Positions 33,514-42,991 of a stretch of DNA of 64,000 bases are shown here, one piece after another. Position numbers and translations under genes: made by a program. Position 1 is the stretch's first letter; each line of letters opens with the position of its first letter. The DNA comes from Ruegeria sp. YS9 (lineage in GTDB: Bacteria > Pseudomonadota > Alphaproteobacteria > Rhodobacterales > Rhodobacteraceae): positions 2,901,001 to 2,965,000 of the forward strand of contig NZ_CP102409.1 of the NCBI RefSeq assembly GCF_024628725.1, in the 5' to 3' direction. Under the pieces are notes generated by a model, which worked only from the letters and a program-made list of their open reading frames with translations, did no database searches and was not told the DNA's origin.

Positions 33514-34125
33514 TTACGCCTTGTGCATCAAGGCGGCCAGCTGACCGGTTTCACTGCCAAATCCGTTGGGCACATTATCGGCAGCAGCGATTCTTGCCTC
33601 CTCCGGCTTGTTCTGGCCCAGTTTCCAGGTGCCCTGGATATCCTCTACCTGCATCCGGCATGGAACGATCATCCGCATCATTCTGGCCAAGGCGTCATCA
33701 GACATTTTCCCGGTGACCCATGGCGCTTTGGGCAGCAGTCGATCTTCAAAGAATGCAGATTGTCGGTCCAGCAAATCACGCAACTCGTCCTGCGGGCGCA
33801 GCTCAAGCCTTCCGGTCAGGTGCACGGCAACATAGTTCCATGTTGGAACCTGATCCGCGACACCGTACCAGTCGGGCGAGACATAGCCATCAGGTCCCTG
33901 CACAGCGATCCTGACCACTTTCGGCCCGCACAGCATACGGACAATCGGGTTTGATCGCACCAGATGAAGATCGGCCACCGCACCGTCCTCAGACAGCAGA
34001 AAGGGCACGTGACTGATCAATGGTGCGCCGTCGTCGGAAATCGCCAGAACGCCAAAAGCCCGGTCACGGGCGAATTCAATATGACGCGCACGATCCTCGG
34101 CGCGGAAGGCTGGATTTGGGTGCAT
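33514..34125 (-). CDS. PaiB-like FMN-binding protein
   Basis: 203 residues from the ATG at 34125 with GGAGGT upstream; a longer frame to 34356 would run across the FMN riboswitch and is rejected. MHPNPAFR, GAPLISHVPFLL, PDGYVSPDWYG, VPTWNYVAVHLTGRLEL are hallmarks of the PaiB/FMN-binding split-barrel family, historically called negative transcriptional regulators but possibly flavin enzymes. It is divergent from the riboswitch-ribH unit, a fitting place for a flavin-related gene. Confidence 0.88.
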   Translation of the reverse strand: MHPNPAFRAEDRARHIEFARDRAFGVLAISDDGAPLISHVPFLLSEDGAVADLHLVRSNPIVRMLCGPKVVRIAVQGPDGYVSPDWYGVADQVPTWNYVAVHLTGRLELRPQDELRDLLDRQSAFFEDRLLPKAPWVTGKMSDDALARMMRMIVPCRMQVEDIQGTWKLGQNKPEEARIAAADNVPNGFGSETGQLAALMHKA

Positions 34126-34184
34126 GGGCGACCTCCTGCCAAATCTCTTGCAGATGGGGTTGGTTCTTGGCAAGGTCTGCCTCG

Positions 34185-34378
34185 TTCTCAGGGCGGGGTG
34201 GAATTCCCCACCGGCGGTATGCGGGCGATGACCCGTAAGCCCGCGAGCGGCTCTGCCGTGACCACGATCCGAAAGGCAGAAGCCGGCATTCGGACAAAGC
34301 GTGGAACCACGAACGAGTGTCAGCAGATCTGGTGAGAGGCCAGAGCCGACGGTCAAAGTCCGGATGGAAGAGAACGTG
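34185..34378 (+). ncRNA. FMN riboswitch (RFN element)
   Basis: All conserved blocks are present: TTCTCAGGGCGGGGTGGAAT (34185-34204), CCCCACCGGCGGTA, GCCCGCGAGCGG, GTCAGCAGATCTGGTGAGA (about 34319-34337), GCCAGAGCCGACGG and AGTCCGGATGGAAGAGAA. It binds flavin mononucleotide and controls the ribH gene that starts 121 nt further on. The spacer contains no obvious strong terminator, so control of translation initiation is more likely. Confidence 0.97.
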
Positions 34379-34498
34379 CAAGCCGTGCCGGTGAACCGGC
34401 GCGCCTGCTCGTGATCGCCTTGGGTGACGTGTCATGCCGGGCTGGCAGCGAAACCGTTCGCAACCGCCAGCAGGCCACCAAACTGAAAGGAGACCACG

Positions 34499-34939
34499 AT
34501 GACACACACCCGCTATGCTTTTGTCAAAGCCAACTGGCATTCCGACATCGTCGACCGCGCGCTTGACGGATTTCTTGAATTGATCCCGGCCGATCAGGTC
34601 GATGTTTTCGACGTACCCGGTGCGTTCGAGATGCCGCTGCTGGCCCGCGATCTGGCCCAAACCGGCCGCTACGCCGCTGTCGCCTGCGCCGCATTTGTCG
34701 TGGATGGCGGCATTTACCGTCACGACTTCGTGGCCCAGGCCGTCGTGGACGGTTTGATGCGCGCCGGCATGGATACAGGCGTGCCGGTCCTGTCCGTTTC
34801 CCTGACGCCGCACCAGTACCAGGAGACGGAACACCACAACGCCATCTACCGTGCGCATTTTGTCGAGAAAGGCCGCGAAGCCGCACAAGCCGCGCTGAAA
34901 ATCACAGCGACCCGAGCGGTGCTGACGCAGGCTGCCTGA
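34499..34939 (+). CDS. ribH: 6,7-dimethyl-8-ribityllumazine synthase (type II)
   Basis: 146 residues, RBS GAAAGGAG. Condenses 5-amino-6-ribitylaminouracil with 3,4-dihydroxybutanone phosphate, the penultimate riboflavin step. Recognised by FVKANWHSDIVDRAL, DVPGAFEMPLLARDLA, FVVDGGIYRHDFVAQAVVDGL and SLTPHQYQETEHH. The divergent residues and solitary FMN-riboswitch control resemble the alphaproteobacterial RibH2 isozyme (decameric), so another ribH is probably in the main riboflavin operon elsewhere. Confidence 0.92.
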   Translation: MTHTRYAFVKANWHSDIVDRALDGFLELIPADQVDVFDVPGAFEMPLLARDLAQTGRYAAVACAAFVVDGGIYRHDFVAQAVVDGLMRAGMDTGVPVLSVSLTPHQYQETEHHNAIYRAHFVEKGREAAQAALKITATRAVLTQAA

Positions 34940-35058
34940 TCTTCATCTTTTCAAAAATACTCATTCGCGCCACCGCAAGGTGGCGCCCACCAATTCGCAA
35001 ATCCGCTTGAGGCCAAGGGCCTTGCCCGCTAATCACGACGCTCAAAGGAGCACGCCCC

Positions 35059-36159
35059 ATGTCGATGAACAGTTTTGGCCATCTATTCCGTGTCACCACC
35101 TGGGGTGAAAGCCATGGACCCGCTTTGGGCGCCACTGTTGACGGCTGCCCGCCGGGTGTCACGATCGACGAGGGCATGATTCAGCACTGGCTGGACAAGC
35201 GCAAACCGGGGCAGAACAAGTTTACCACCCAGCGGCGCGAACCCGATCAGGTGAAAATCCTGTCCGGCGTGTTCGAAGGGCAAACCACCGGAACGCCTGT
35301 GCAGCTGATGATCGAGAACACCGATCAGCGCTCGAAAGACTATGGCGATATCATCGACAAGTTCCGTCCAGGGCACGCCGATATCACATATTGGCAGAAA
35401 TACGGAATCCGGGATTATCGCGGCGGCGGGCGCAGCTCGGCACGGGAAACAGCATCACGTGTTGCAGCAGGTGGACTGGCGCGTGAAGCGATCAAACAGA
35501 TCGCGCCCAACGTGCAGATCACCGGCTACATGACCCAGATCGGGCCGCATAAGATCGACCGCGCCAACTTCGACTGGTCCCAGATCGAACAGAACCCGTT
35601 CTGGACGCCCGATGCATCCGCCGCAGAAGACTGGGCCGCGTACCTGGATGATCTGCGCAAGTCCGGCAACTCGGTCGGGGCCGTGGTCGAAGTCGTTGCG
35701 CGCGGCGTCCCCGCCGGGATCGGGGCGCCGGTTTATGCTAAGTTAGACACTGATCTGGCCGCAGCGATGATGTCGATCAATGCCGTCAAAGGCGTCGAGA
35801 TCGGCGAGGGCATGGCCGCGGCTGAACTGACGGGCGAGGCCAATGCCGACGAAATCTTCATGGGACAGAACGGCCCGCAATACAGCTCGAACCATGCGGG
35901 CGGGATTCTCGGCGGTATCTCGACCGGGCAGGACATCGTCGTGCGCTTTGCGGTCAAGCCGACCTCGTCGATCCTGACCACGCGCAAAACCATCACCAAA
36001 TCAGGCGAAGAGACCGAGATCATCACCAAGGGCCGTCACGACCCCTGCGTCGGTATCCGCGCTGTTCCAGTGGGTGAGGCGATGATGGCCTGCGTGATCC
36101 TCGACCACCTTCTGCTGCATCGCGGCCAGATCGGAGAGAACCGTGGACGGATCGGCTGA
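35059..36159 (+). CDS. aroC: Chorismate synthase
   Basis: 366 residues. Converts 5-enolpyruvylshikimate-3-phosphate to chorismate with reduced FMN, the last shikimate step. Signatures [36 protein letters not shown] and [15 protein letters not shown] are all present. Preceded by CAAAGGAG. Its FMN need may explain its place after ribH. The HD-domain gene starts 17 bp before its stop. Confidence 0.97.
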   Translation: MSMNSFGHLFRVTTWGESHGPALGATVDGCPPGVTIDEGMIQHWLDKRKPGQNKFTTQRREPDQVKILSGVFEGQTTGTPVQLMIENTDQRSKDYGDIIDKFRPGHADITYWQKYGIRDYRGGGRSSARETASRVAAGGLAREAIKQIAPNVQITGYMTQIGPHKIDRANFDWSQIEQNPFWTPDASAAEDWAAYLDDLRKSGNSVGAVVEVVARGVPAGIGAPVYAKLDTDLAAAMMSINAVKGVEIGEGMAAAELTGEANADEIFMGQNGPQYSSNHAGGILGGISTGQDIVVRFAVKPTSSILTTRKTITKSGEETEIITKGRHDPCVGIRAVPVGEAMMACVILDHLLLHRGQIGENRGRIG

Positions 36160-36805
36160 TCTGCGCACCCGCCTGCGTGCTGTGGTCGCACATCGCATGG
36201 AAACGGATCCGGCCCATGATCTGGCCCATCTTGATCGTGTGTGGACCAACGCCCGGGCCATCGCGGATGATCAAGCCGATATGTCCGTGCTGCTGGCGGC
36301 AAGTTATCTGCACGATCTTGTAAATCTGCCCAAGGACGATCCCGACCGGCATCTTGCCTCGCGCAGATCCGCAACGGAATCAGAGCCTATTCTTAAGGAA
36401 ATCGGGTTTGAAGCCGATCAGATCCGCGCGATCCAGCACGCGATCGAAGCCCATAGTTTTTCGGCCAATATCCCCCCTGAAACGATCGAGGCGCGCATTC
36501 TGCGCGATGCGGACCGGCTTGACGCCCTGGGCGCCATCGGCATCGCCCGCAACTTTTCCGTTTCCGGAGCCTTGGGGCGCACTCTTTATGACCCGGCAGA
36601 TCCTTTTGCCCAAGTCCGGCCACTGGACGACCTTCATTTCTCGCTCGACCATTGGAAGGTGAAGCTGCTGCGGCTGCCGGGTGACATGCTAACCGAAACC
36701 GGCCGACTGATTGCCGAGCAACGCACCGCGCGCATGATCCGCTTTCTTGAAGAATTCGCCGAAGAGATCGGCTGCTCCTTGCCGCAATCCTGGGTGAATT
36801 GCTGA
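36143..36805 (+). CDS. HD-domain phosphohydrolase
   Basis: 220 residues from a GTG overlapping the aroC end. HD motif residues: [10 protein letters not shown] (metal His), [11 protein letters not shown] (HD pair), [11 protein letters not shown] and [19 protein letters not shown] (D..D). This is the YedJ/Rv-type uncharacterised HD family, metal-dependent phosphohydrolases acting on nucleotides or other phosphoesters. Translational coupling to aroC shows co-expression but gives no clear functional link. Confidence 0.85.
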   Translation: MDGSADLRTRLRAVVAHRMETDPAHDLAHLDRVWTNARAIADDQADMSVLLAASYLHDLVNLPKDDPDRHLASRRSATESEPILKEIGFEADQIRAIQHAIEAHSFSANIPPETIEARILRDADRLDALGAIGIARNFSVSGALGRTLYDPADPFAQVRPLDDLHFSLDHWKVKLLRLPGDMLTETGRLIAEQRTARMIRFLEEFAEEIGCSLPQSWVNC

Positions 36806-36850
36806 ACCCACCCGTTGATCTTTGCCCGGCAAAGGCGCAGGTTCGCGCCG

Positions 36851-37786
36851 ATGACAAAACCCTTAACTTCGCATCGACCTCTGCTTGCGGTAACGCTGAA
36901 GCTGTGCGCCTTGTTCCTGTTCACGTCGATGTCCGCGCTGGTCAAAGCACTGTCGGATGAGTTCCCACCGGGCCAATTGGTGTTTTTTCGGTCCCTTTTC
37001 GCAATCCCCGTGATCATTCTTTGGCTCATCGCGCGAGGGGAGTTGTCGAAAGGCTTTGTGGTCAAGAAACCCATGGGCCATTTCTGGCGTGGCGTTCTGG
37101 GGACCAGCGCCATGGGTCTTACCTTTACCGGCCTCAGCCTGCTGCCGCTGCCCGAAGTCACCGCAATCGGCTATGCGACGCCGATCTTCACCCTGATTCT
37201 GGCCGCCGTCATGCTGGGCGAACGCATTCGGCTTATCCGTATCGGCGCTGTAGCTTTGGGTCTGCTGGGCGTCCTGATCATGATCTGGCCACGTCTTGGC
37301 ACCACCGAGATGGAGGTCGCCACCACCATCGGCGCGTTATGCGTGTTGGGCGCAACCCTCGCCCGTGCCTTCGTTCAGATCCATATCCGGCAATTGGTCA
37401 AGGTCGATCACCCTGCGGCCATCGTGTTCTATTTCTCGATGACCGCGACGCTTCTGTCCGCGCTGACAGCGTTCTGGGGATGGACGATGCCCACGTGGAA
37501 TCAGGCTCTGATCATGGTCATGATGGGCCTGATCGGCGGCGTTGCGCAGATTTTGGTCACATCCTCCTATCGGTTTGGCCAGGCCTCGATGCTGGCACCT
37601 TATGACTATGCAACCATGCTGTTTGCGATCGTGATCGGCTATGTCTGGTTCGACGAACTGCCAACGCTTGCAATCCTGATCGGGGCCGCACTGGTGATCG
37701 CAGGCAATGCTGTCGTCATCTGGCGCGAACACCAGTTGGGGCTGGAGCGCGGCAAGGTCCGGTCGGTTACGGACCCCAAAGCATGA
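36851..37786 (+). CDS. DMT-superfamily EamA transporter
   Basis: 311 residues from the ATG at 36851 (a TTG twelve codons earlier is also open). Ten hydrophobic segments in two EamA repeats: LFTSMSALVKALSDEFPPGQLVFFRSLFAIP and the second half from about 150 (LGATLARAFVQIHIRQL). Inner-membrane drug/metabolite exporter; the substrate is unknown. Stands between the aroC-HD pair and cobO, 56 bp before cobO. Confidence 0.88.
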   Translation: MTKPLTSHRPLLAVTLKLCALFLFTSMSALVKALSDEFPPGQLVFFRSLFAIPVIILWLIARGELSKGFVVKKPMGHFWRGVLGTSAMGLTFTGLSLLPLPEVTAIGYATPIFTLILAAVMLGERIRLIRIGAVALGLLGVLIMIWPRLGTTEMEVATTIGALCVLGATLARAFVQIHIRQLVKVDHPAAIVFYFSMTATLLSALTAFWGWTMPTWNQALIMVMMGLIGGVAQILVTSSYRFGQASMLAPYDYATMLFAIVIGYVWFDELPTLAILIGAALVIAGNAVVIWREHQLGLERGKVRSVTDPKA

Positions 37787-37842
37787 CTTTACCTTTTGCA
37801 ATCTTCCCCTAGGTTGGGCCGAACAGTCAAAGAGGTTCCCAA

Positions 37843-38442
37843 ATGAGCGACGCGCAGGATCACAAGGAAAAGATGCAGAAGGTGCAGGCCCAGCACCGCA
37901 AGAAAGTGTCCGAGGCCGTGGATCCTGGCCGTGGTCTGGTCTTGATCAATACCGGCAAGGGCAAAGGCAAGTCCTCGGCCGCGTTCGGCGTGGTCATTCG
38001 CGCTTTGGGCTGGGGCCAGAAGGTTGGCGTGGTGCAGTTCATCAAGGGCAAGTGGAAAACCGGCGAGCGCCGTTTCTTCGAAGAGCGCGATCTGGTGACA
38101 TGGCATACGATGGGCGAAGGTTTTACCTGGGACACGCAGGATCGTGAGCGCGATATTGCTGCTGCCAATGCCGCCTTCGACAAGGCATGTGCCCTGATGT
38201 CCAGTGGCGAATACGATCTGGTTGTGCTGGACGAGATCAACATCGCCTTGCGCTACGAATACCTGACGGTCGAACAGGTCATCGCGGGTTTGAACGCACG
38301 CTCGGACAAGACCAGCGTATTCCTGACCGGGCGTGATGCACCGCAAGCGCTGCGTGACTATGCCGACCTGGTCACGGAAATGACCGAGGAGAAACACCCG
38401 TTCCAGGCGGGTATCAAGGCCCAGCGCGGCGTGGATTTCTGA
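37843..38442 (+). CDS. cobO: Cob(I)yrinic acid a,c-diamide adenosyltransferase
   Basis: 199 residues of the CobO/CobA/BtuR type. Walker A GKGKGKSSAAFGVV (about 43-56), VGVVQFIKGKWKTGERRFF, ALRYEYLTVEQV and DLVTEMTEEKHPFQAGIKAQRGVDF. Adds the adenosyl group to the cobalt of corrinoids in B12 synthesis or salvage. It stands alone here with no riboswitch directly upstream; the orphan B12 riboswitch at 6562-6740 is 31 kb away. Confidence 0.95.
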   Translation: MSDAQDHKEKMQKVQAQHRKKVSEAVDPGRGLVLINTGKGKGKSSAAFGVVIRALGWGQKVGVVQFIKGKWKTGERRFFEERDLVTWHTMGEGFTWDTQDRERDIAAANAAFDKACALMSSGEYDLVVLDEINIALRYEYLTVEQVIAGLNARSDKTSVFLTGRDAPQALRDYADLVTEMTEEKHPFQAGIKAQRGVDF

Positions 38443-38514
38443 AGCTACGTGAGGTGTGATTCTGGCGGTGCGCAGCCGCCAGTTATGACAGCCGTTCTGC
38501 TGCGTTGAACAATC

Positions 38515-39537
38515 CTATCGTGTCGCAGGTTCCGGAAAACGCTGGCGTGTTCGGTTGGCGAAAGCCACAAGCGACAGCATCACCGGCACTTCGACCAGGA
38601 CCCCCACAACCGTCGCCAGTGCCGCGCCTGAATGAAGACCGAACAAGCTGATTGCGACGGCAACGGCCAGTTCGAAGAAGTTCGATGTCCCGATCATGGC
38701 ACAGGGCGCTGCGATCCGGTGGGGAACCTTCAGCGCAAAAGCCGCGCCATAGGCAATGGCAAAAATACCGTAGCTTTGGATCAGAATGGGAACGGCGATC
38801 AACACGATGACCGTGGGTTTCGCCAGAATGGTCTGACCTTGCAGGCCGAACAGGATAACCACGGTTGCGATCAATCCCATGACGGACCACGGTTTCACCC
38901 GCGCTGAAAAGGCTTCTATCGCCTGTTTAGAGCCTAATCTGCGGCGGGTGATCAACCCGGCGATTAGCGGCAGCACCACATAAAGGACCGTGGCCAAAAC
39001 CAAAGTCTGCCATGGCACTTCGATGTCAGTGACCCCCAGCAAAAAGGCCACGATCGGCGCAAATGCCACGACCATGATCAGATCATTGACCGAGACCTGA
39101 ACCAGGGTGTAGGTCGCGTCGCCTTTGGTCAGTTGCGACCACACGAACACCATGGCGGTACAAGGGGCGGCCCCCAGCAGGATCAGACCGGCGGTGTATT
39201 GCGCAGCATCTTCGGGCGCGATCCAGGGCGCGAAGACATAGTCGAAAAACAGAACGGCCAGCAGTGCCATGGTGAAAGGTTTTATCAGCCAGTTCACCAC
39301 CAGCGTCACAATCAGACCACGCGGCTGGCGGGCAACCCCGGCGACTGCACCGAAATCGACGTTGACCATCATCGGATAGACCATTGCCCAGATCAGCACC
39401 GCCACCACCAGGTTGACGCTGGCAACTTCGGCGCTTGCCACCAGTTGCACCAGCCCCGGCGCGGCCAGTCCGATCAGGACACCACCGATCATCGCAAGTG
39501 CAACCCAGATCGTGAGATACCGTTCAAAAATGCTCAT
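38515..39537 (-). CDS. acr3: Arsenite efflux permease, ACR3 family
   Basis: 340 residues from the ATG at 39537, which overlaps the arsJ stop by 4 bp; a much longer upstream frame is a shadow. Ten membrane segments; the ACR3 cysteine region [14 protein letters not shown] and [36 protein letters not shown] are typical. Exports arsenite across the inner membrane. Last gene of the arsenic operon, completing the pathway reductase to arsenite efflux alongside the ArsJ route. Confidence 0.92.
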   Translation of the reverse strand: MSIFERYLTIWVALAMIGGVLIGLAAPGLVQLVASAEVASVNLVVAVLIWAMVYPMMVNVDFGAVAGVARQPRGLIVTLVVNWLIKPFTMALLAVLFFDYVFAPWIAPEDAAQYTAGLILLGAAPCTAMVFVWSQLTKGDATYTLVQVSVNDLIMVVAFAPIVAFLLGVTDIEVPWQTLVLATVLYVVLPLIAGLITRRRLGSKQAIEAFSARVKPWSVMGLIATVVILFGLQGQTILAKPTVIVLIAVPILIQSYGIFAIAYGAAFALKVPHRIAAPCAMIGTSNFFELAVAVAISLFGLHSGAALATVVGVLVEVPVMLSLVAFANRTRQRFPEPATR

Positions 39538-40799
39538 GATAACGCCTCGGAAGTTTGATCCATAAGTTTGGCGGACGTCAGCGCAGCAAGGCCAACCATC
39601 ACGGCCGCCGTGCCCAGCACCAGGGGCAGCCCCCCGACCTGATAGGTCAGGCCGGACAAAACGGTTCCGGCCAACCGCCCCGTCGCATTTGCCATATAGT
39701 AAAAGCCGACATCCATCGTCACACGCTCGGACCGGGTGAAGGCAAGGATCAGATAGGAATGCAGCGATGAGTTGACCGCGAAGATCGCACCAAAGACCAA
39801 AAGCCCGGCGACAAGCGTCAGGGTCAGCCAGGTCTCGGGCCCATTTGACAGCAAAACAGCCAGTGTCAGAGCCGCAGGAACACAAAACAGGATCGCCGCC
39901 CATCTGCGTGCGGCGCGGATCAGATCACCTTCGGTTCGATCTGACGCACGAAGAATCCTTGGCGCGTTGGCTTGCACGGCGCCATAGAGGATGATCCACA
40001 CAGCCATGAATGTTCCGATCATGAAGAACGCGGCCCGATTGCCCTCTTCGGTGCCATCTGAAAGAACAGCATAGAAATAGATCGGGATGCCGACCACGAA
40101 CCAGACGTCCCGCGCGCCGAACAGGAAGACACGCGCCGCGGACAACCAGTTCACATTCGCGGATTTTGAAAAAACCTCAGAGAGTTTTGCACCCTTGCGC
40201 CCCTTCGGCAGGCCCTCTGGCATGAACAGCATCACTGCGACCAGAATCACCGCCAGAACGGCGGCCATGGCAAGCACTGCCGGTAGGAAGCCCAGCGTTG
40301 CAAGCATGGCTGCACCCAACAGGAATCCCAGCCCTTTGACCGCGTTTTTCGAACCCGTCAGAACCGCAACCCACCGAAACAACGCGCCTCCTTCGGATGG
40401 AGCCAGCAATTTGACCGCCGATTTCGAAGACATCTTGGCCAGATCCTTGGCCACTCCGCTGGCCCCTTGCACGATCATCACAAAAGTGACCGAAGCCGCG
40501 ACGGTCCAGTTCGGGTCAAGCTGCGTCATGGCAAGCAACGCGACAATCTGCACCCCCAGCCCCGCATAGAGGGTCGAGGTCAGCCCGAACCGCGCGGCGA
40601 TCCAACCGGCAGACAGGTTGGTGACTATCCCGGCGACTTCATAGAGCACAAACAGATAGGCAAGCTGAACCGGCGAGAAACCCAGGGTGTGAAAGTGCAA
40701 CAGCACCAGCATCCTGAGCGCCCCGTCGGTCAGCATGAAGGCCCAATAGGCAGCCGTGACCGCGATATAGGCCGACAGTCCTGCGGGCCGTTGCCTCAC
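39534..40799 (-). CDS. arsJ: ArsJ, 1-arseno-3-phosphoglycerate efflux MFS permease
   Basis: 421 residues from a GTG whose bases overlap the upstream stop (GTGA). Recognised by [46 protein letters not shown] and [15 protein letters not shown]. ArsJ expels the unstable 1-arseno-3-phosphoglycerate made from arsenate by the operon's GAPDH; outside, it hydrolyses to arsenate. The adjacency of gapdh and arsJ is the defining context. Confidence 0.94.
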   Translation of the reverse strand: MRQRPAGLSAYIAVTAAYWAFMLTDGALRMLVLLHFHTLGFSPVQLAYLFVLYEVAGIVTNLSAGWIAARFGLTSTLYAGLGVQIVALLAMTQLDPNWTVAASVTFVMIVQGASGVAKDLAKMSSKSAVKLLAPSEGGALFRWVAVLTGSKNAVKGLGFLLGAAMLATLGFLPAVLAMAAVLAVILVAVMLFMPEGLPKGRKGAKLSEVFSKSANVNWLSAARVFLFGARDVWFVVGIPIYFYAVLSDGTEEGNRAAFFMIGTFMAVWIILYGAVQANAPRILRASDRTEGDLIRAARRWAAILFCVPAALTLAVLLSNGPETWLTLTLVAGLLVFGAIFAVNSSLHSYLILAFTRSERVTMDVGFYYMANATGRLAGTVLSGLTYQVGGLPLVLGTAAVMVGLAALTSAKLMDQTSEALS

Positions 40800-41794
40800 A
40801 ATGATGCCCCGACCATCAATGCGACATCCACCAGCCGGTGCGCATAGCCCATCTCGTTGTCGTACCACGCATAGATTTTCACCTGCGTCCCGTTCACAAC
40901 CATGGTCGAGGGCGCATCGACGATCGAAGAGCGTTCGTCATTGGTATAATCGGTGGACACCAGCGGACGCGTCTCATATCCCAAAATGCCCTTCAGTTCA
41001 CCCTCGGCAGCGGTTTTGAAGAAGGCGTTGACCTCTTCAACCGTGGTTTCACGCTCAACCTCGAACACGCAATCGGTCAGCGAGGCGTTCAGCAATGGCA
41101 CCCGAACCGCGTGGCCGTTCAAACGACCTTTGAGTTCCGGATAGATCAGCGTGATGGCCGTGGCCGAGCCGGTCGTGGTCGGGATCAGAGAGTTCAGGGC
41201 CGAGCGTGCGCGCCTGAGGTCCTTGGCAGGCCGGTCCACGATTGTCTGCGTATTGGTTACGTCGTGAATCGTCGTCATCGATCCATGGCGGATGCCCAGG
41301 TTTTCGTGAATGACCTTTACGACAGGCGCAAGACAGTTTGTCGTGCACGAGGCCGCCGTCACGATCCTATGCGCCGCAGGGTCGTAAGTTTCGTCATTTA
41401 CACCCATGACGATATTGGCCGTCGGCCCGTCCTTGACCGGAGCAGAGACAACAACCTTCTTTACCCCAGCGTCAAAATACGGTGCCAGCTTCGCTTCGGT
41501 CTTGAACACGCCGGTACAGTCGATCACCACGTCAACACCGTCCAGCGGCAACGCGCTCAGGTCTTTGGTGCCAATGAATGGCAGACGGGTTCCGTTGACC
41601 GTGATGCTGTCTGCGTCATGGTCGAATTCCGCGTCCCAGCGCCCATGCACGGTGTCGAATTCCAGCAGATGCGCATGCATCTCGGGATCACCGACGGCAT
41701 CGTTGATCCAGGCAATCTTTGCGCCTTTTTCAAGCAAGGGCTTCAGGGCCAGTTTTCCCATACGGCCAAGGCCGTTCAGTGCGTAGGTGGTCAT
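40796..41794 (-). CDS. gap: Arsenic-operon glyceraldehyde-3-phosphate dehydrogenase
   Basis: 332 residues. Rossmann start [15 protein letters not shown], catalytic Cys in [27 protein letters not shown] and [11 protein letters not shown]. In ArsJ operons this enzyme uses arsenate in place of phosphate to form 1-arseno-3-phosphoglycerate. The variant NGLGRMG (instead of NGFGRIG) marks the ArsJ-associated clade, distinct from housekeeping GAPDH. 4-bp overlaps with both neighbours. Confidence 0.93.
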   Translation of the reverse strand: MTTYALNGLGRMGKLALKPLLEKGAKIAWINDAVGDPEMHAHLLEFDTVHGRWDAEFDHDADSITVNGTRLPFIGTKDLSALPLDGVDVVIDCTGVFKTEAKLAPYFDAGVKKVVVSAPVKDGPTANIVMGVNDETYDPAAHRIVTAASCTTNCLAPVVKVIHENLGIRHGSMTTIHDVTNTQTIVDRPAKDLRRARSALNSLIPTTTGSATAITLIYPELKGRLNGHAVRVPLLNASLTDCVFEVERETTVEEVNAFFKTAAEGELKGILGYETRPLVSTDYTNDERSSIVDAPSTMVVNGTQVKIYAWYDNEMGYAHRLVDVALMVGASL

Positions 41795-42618
41795 TTCGTT
41801 TCCTCGGTAGGCGTACGCCCGATTTCATCGACGGCGGATTGCAATGCGATCCGGTCAAGGCTTTCGACCGGCAATGATGAAAAGGCCTGAATTCGACGCT
41901 TCAGTGCGCCATAGGCGGTTTGAAAGGCCAGGCTTTTCTCGGCGTCGGTGCCTTCGGCCTTGACCGGGTCTTCCACGCCCCAATGGCCACTTATCGGTTG
42001 GCCCTCCCAAGCCGGGCATTCCTCGTTGGCGGCCTGATTGCAGACAGTAAAGACAAAATCCATGGCAGGTGCTTCCGGCACCGAAAACTCGGACAGAGTC
42101 TTCGGCCGCAGGGCCGAGATATCGTGCCCCTTGTCGCGCAGAACCTGCACCGCAAAGGGATTGAGTTCTGAACTGGGCCGTGTCCCGGCCGAATAGACGT
42201 TGAACCGGTCGCCGCCGATCTCTCGCAGCAAGGATTCGGCAAAAATCGAACGTGCGGAGTTTCCGGAACAGATGAACAGCACATTGAACTTTCGGTTCGT
42301 CGCGGTGTCTTTGGGAAAGGGCATGCAGATATCCGGGCGGCCACGGCAGCAATCCACGATCAGGAAATCGAGCATTTTCTGCACATTCTTCATTTCAATC
42401 GAATAGAGCAGAGACGTCCCGGATCGTTCCTGTTTCACCAATCCCGACCGCTGCAAAGCACTCAGGTAGTTCGACATGGTGCTGGGTTTGATATCCAGCT
42501 CCGCCGCCAGCTCGCCCGCGGGAATCCTGTCAGGAAACCGTCGCATCAACATGCGAAACACGGTGATGCGCTGCGGGTGGCCAAGAATGGTCAATTGATC
42601 GGTTATCTGTTCTATCAT
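41791..42618 (-). CDS. ArsR repressor fused to arsenate reductase (LMW-PTP type)
   Basis: 275 residues, two domains. 1-90: ArsR winged HTH ([45 protein letters not shown]). A cysteine-bearing linker ([14 protein letters not shown], about 86-98) may bind arsenite. From about 110: low-molecular-weight phosphatase/ArsC domain with the C-x5-R loop [10 protein letters not shown] and [18 protein letters not shown]. One chain thus senses arsenic and reduces arsenate. First gene of the operon; a palindrome overlaps its start codon. A fusion rather than two genes is uncommon but known. Confidence 0.92.
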   Translation of the reverse strand: MIEQITDQLTILGHPQRITVFRMLMRRFPDRIPAGELAAELDIKPSTMSNYLSALQRSGLVKQERSGTSLLYSIEMKNVQKMLDFLIVDCCRGRPDICMPFPKDTATNRKFNVLFICSGNSARSIFAESLLREIGGDRFNVYSAGTRPSSELNPFAVQVLRDKGHDISALRPKTLSEFSVPEAPAMDFVFTVCNQAANEECPAWEGQPISGHWGVEDPVKAEGTDAEKSLAFQTAYGALKRRIQAFSSLPVESLDRIALQSAVDEIGRTPTEETK

Positions 42619-42640
42619 ATTTCATGAATTATTGAAATAT
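42617..42640. promoter_or_regulatory. ArsR operator palindrome
   Basis: ATATTTCA (42617-42624) and TGAAATAT (42633-42640) are perfect inverted copies with 8 bp between, overlapping the start codon of the ArsR-fusion gene (42618). AT-rich palindromes of this kind are usual ArsR sites, so autorepression by blocking the promoter or start is likely. Confidence 0.75.
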
Positions 42641-42853
42641 ATAGAGTGAGTCAATTTCATTCCGCGTCGTCACAAAAAATTCACGGACCAGAGCGCCAAT
42701 TTGAAAGGTTGGCCGCAGGCTTTCGGCTCACAACTTGAGGCCCGACCGTGCTGAACAAGGCCGAAACGGTTACAACCGGGCTTGCAGGCGCCAGACTGAC
42801 GGTTTAAACGAAGCTTCGCATCCGGTCATAATCAATTCCGTATGACCTACGGT

Positions 42854-42929
42854 GCCGCTGTAGCTCAGCTGGTAGAGCACGTCATTCGTAATGATGGGGT
42901 CGGGGGTTCGAGTCCCTTCAGCGGCACCA
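42854..42929 (+). tRNA. tRNA-Thr (CGT)
   Basis: 76 nt with encoded CCA. Acceptor GCCGCTG/CAGCGGC, D arm AGCTCAGCTGGTAGAGC, anticodon loop TTCGTAA giving CGT, T arm GGGGGTTCGAGTCCCTTC. Stands between the arsenic operon and dxs. Confidence 0.96.
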
Positions 42930-42991
42930 GATTAATCCAGGTCAAGCGGAATTCGGCCCTCCCAACGCCTGATGCCCTGCCGACAGGCACG

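Noticed and set aside
38463..38490. Hairpin CTGGCGG/CCGCCAG between cobO and acr3 as a terminator
   Set aside because: The stem is good but neither strand has a following T-run, so it may only be a pausing or insulating hairpin.
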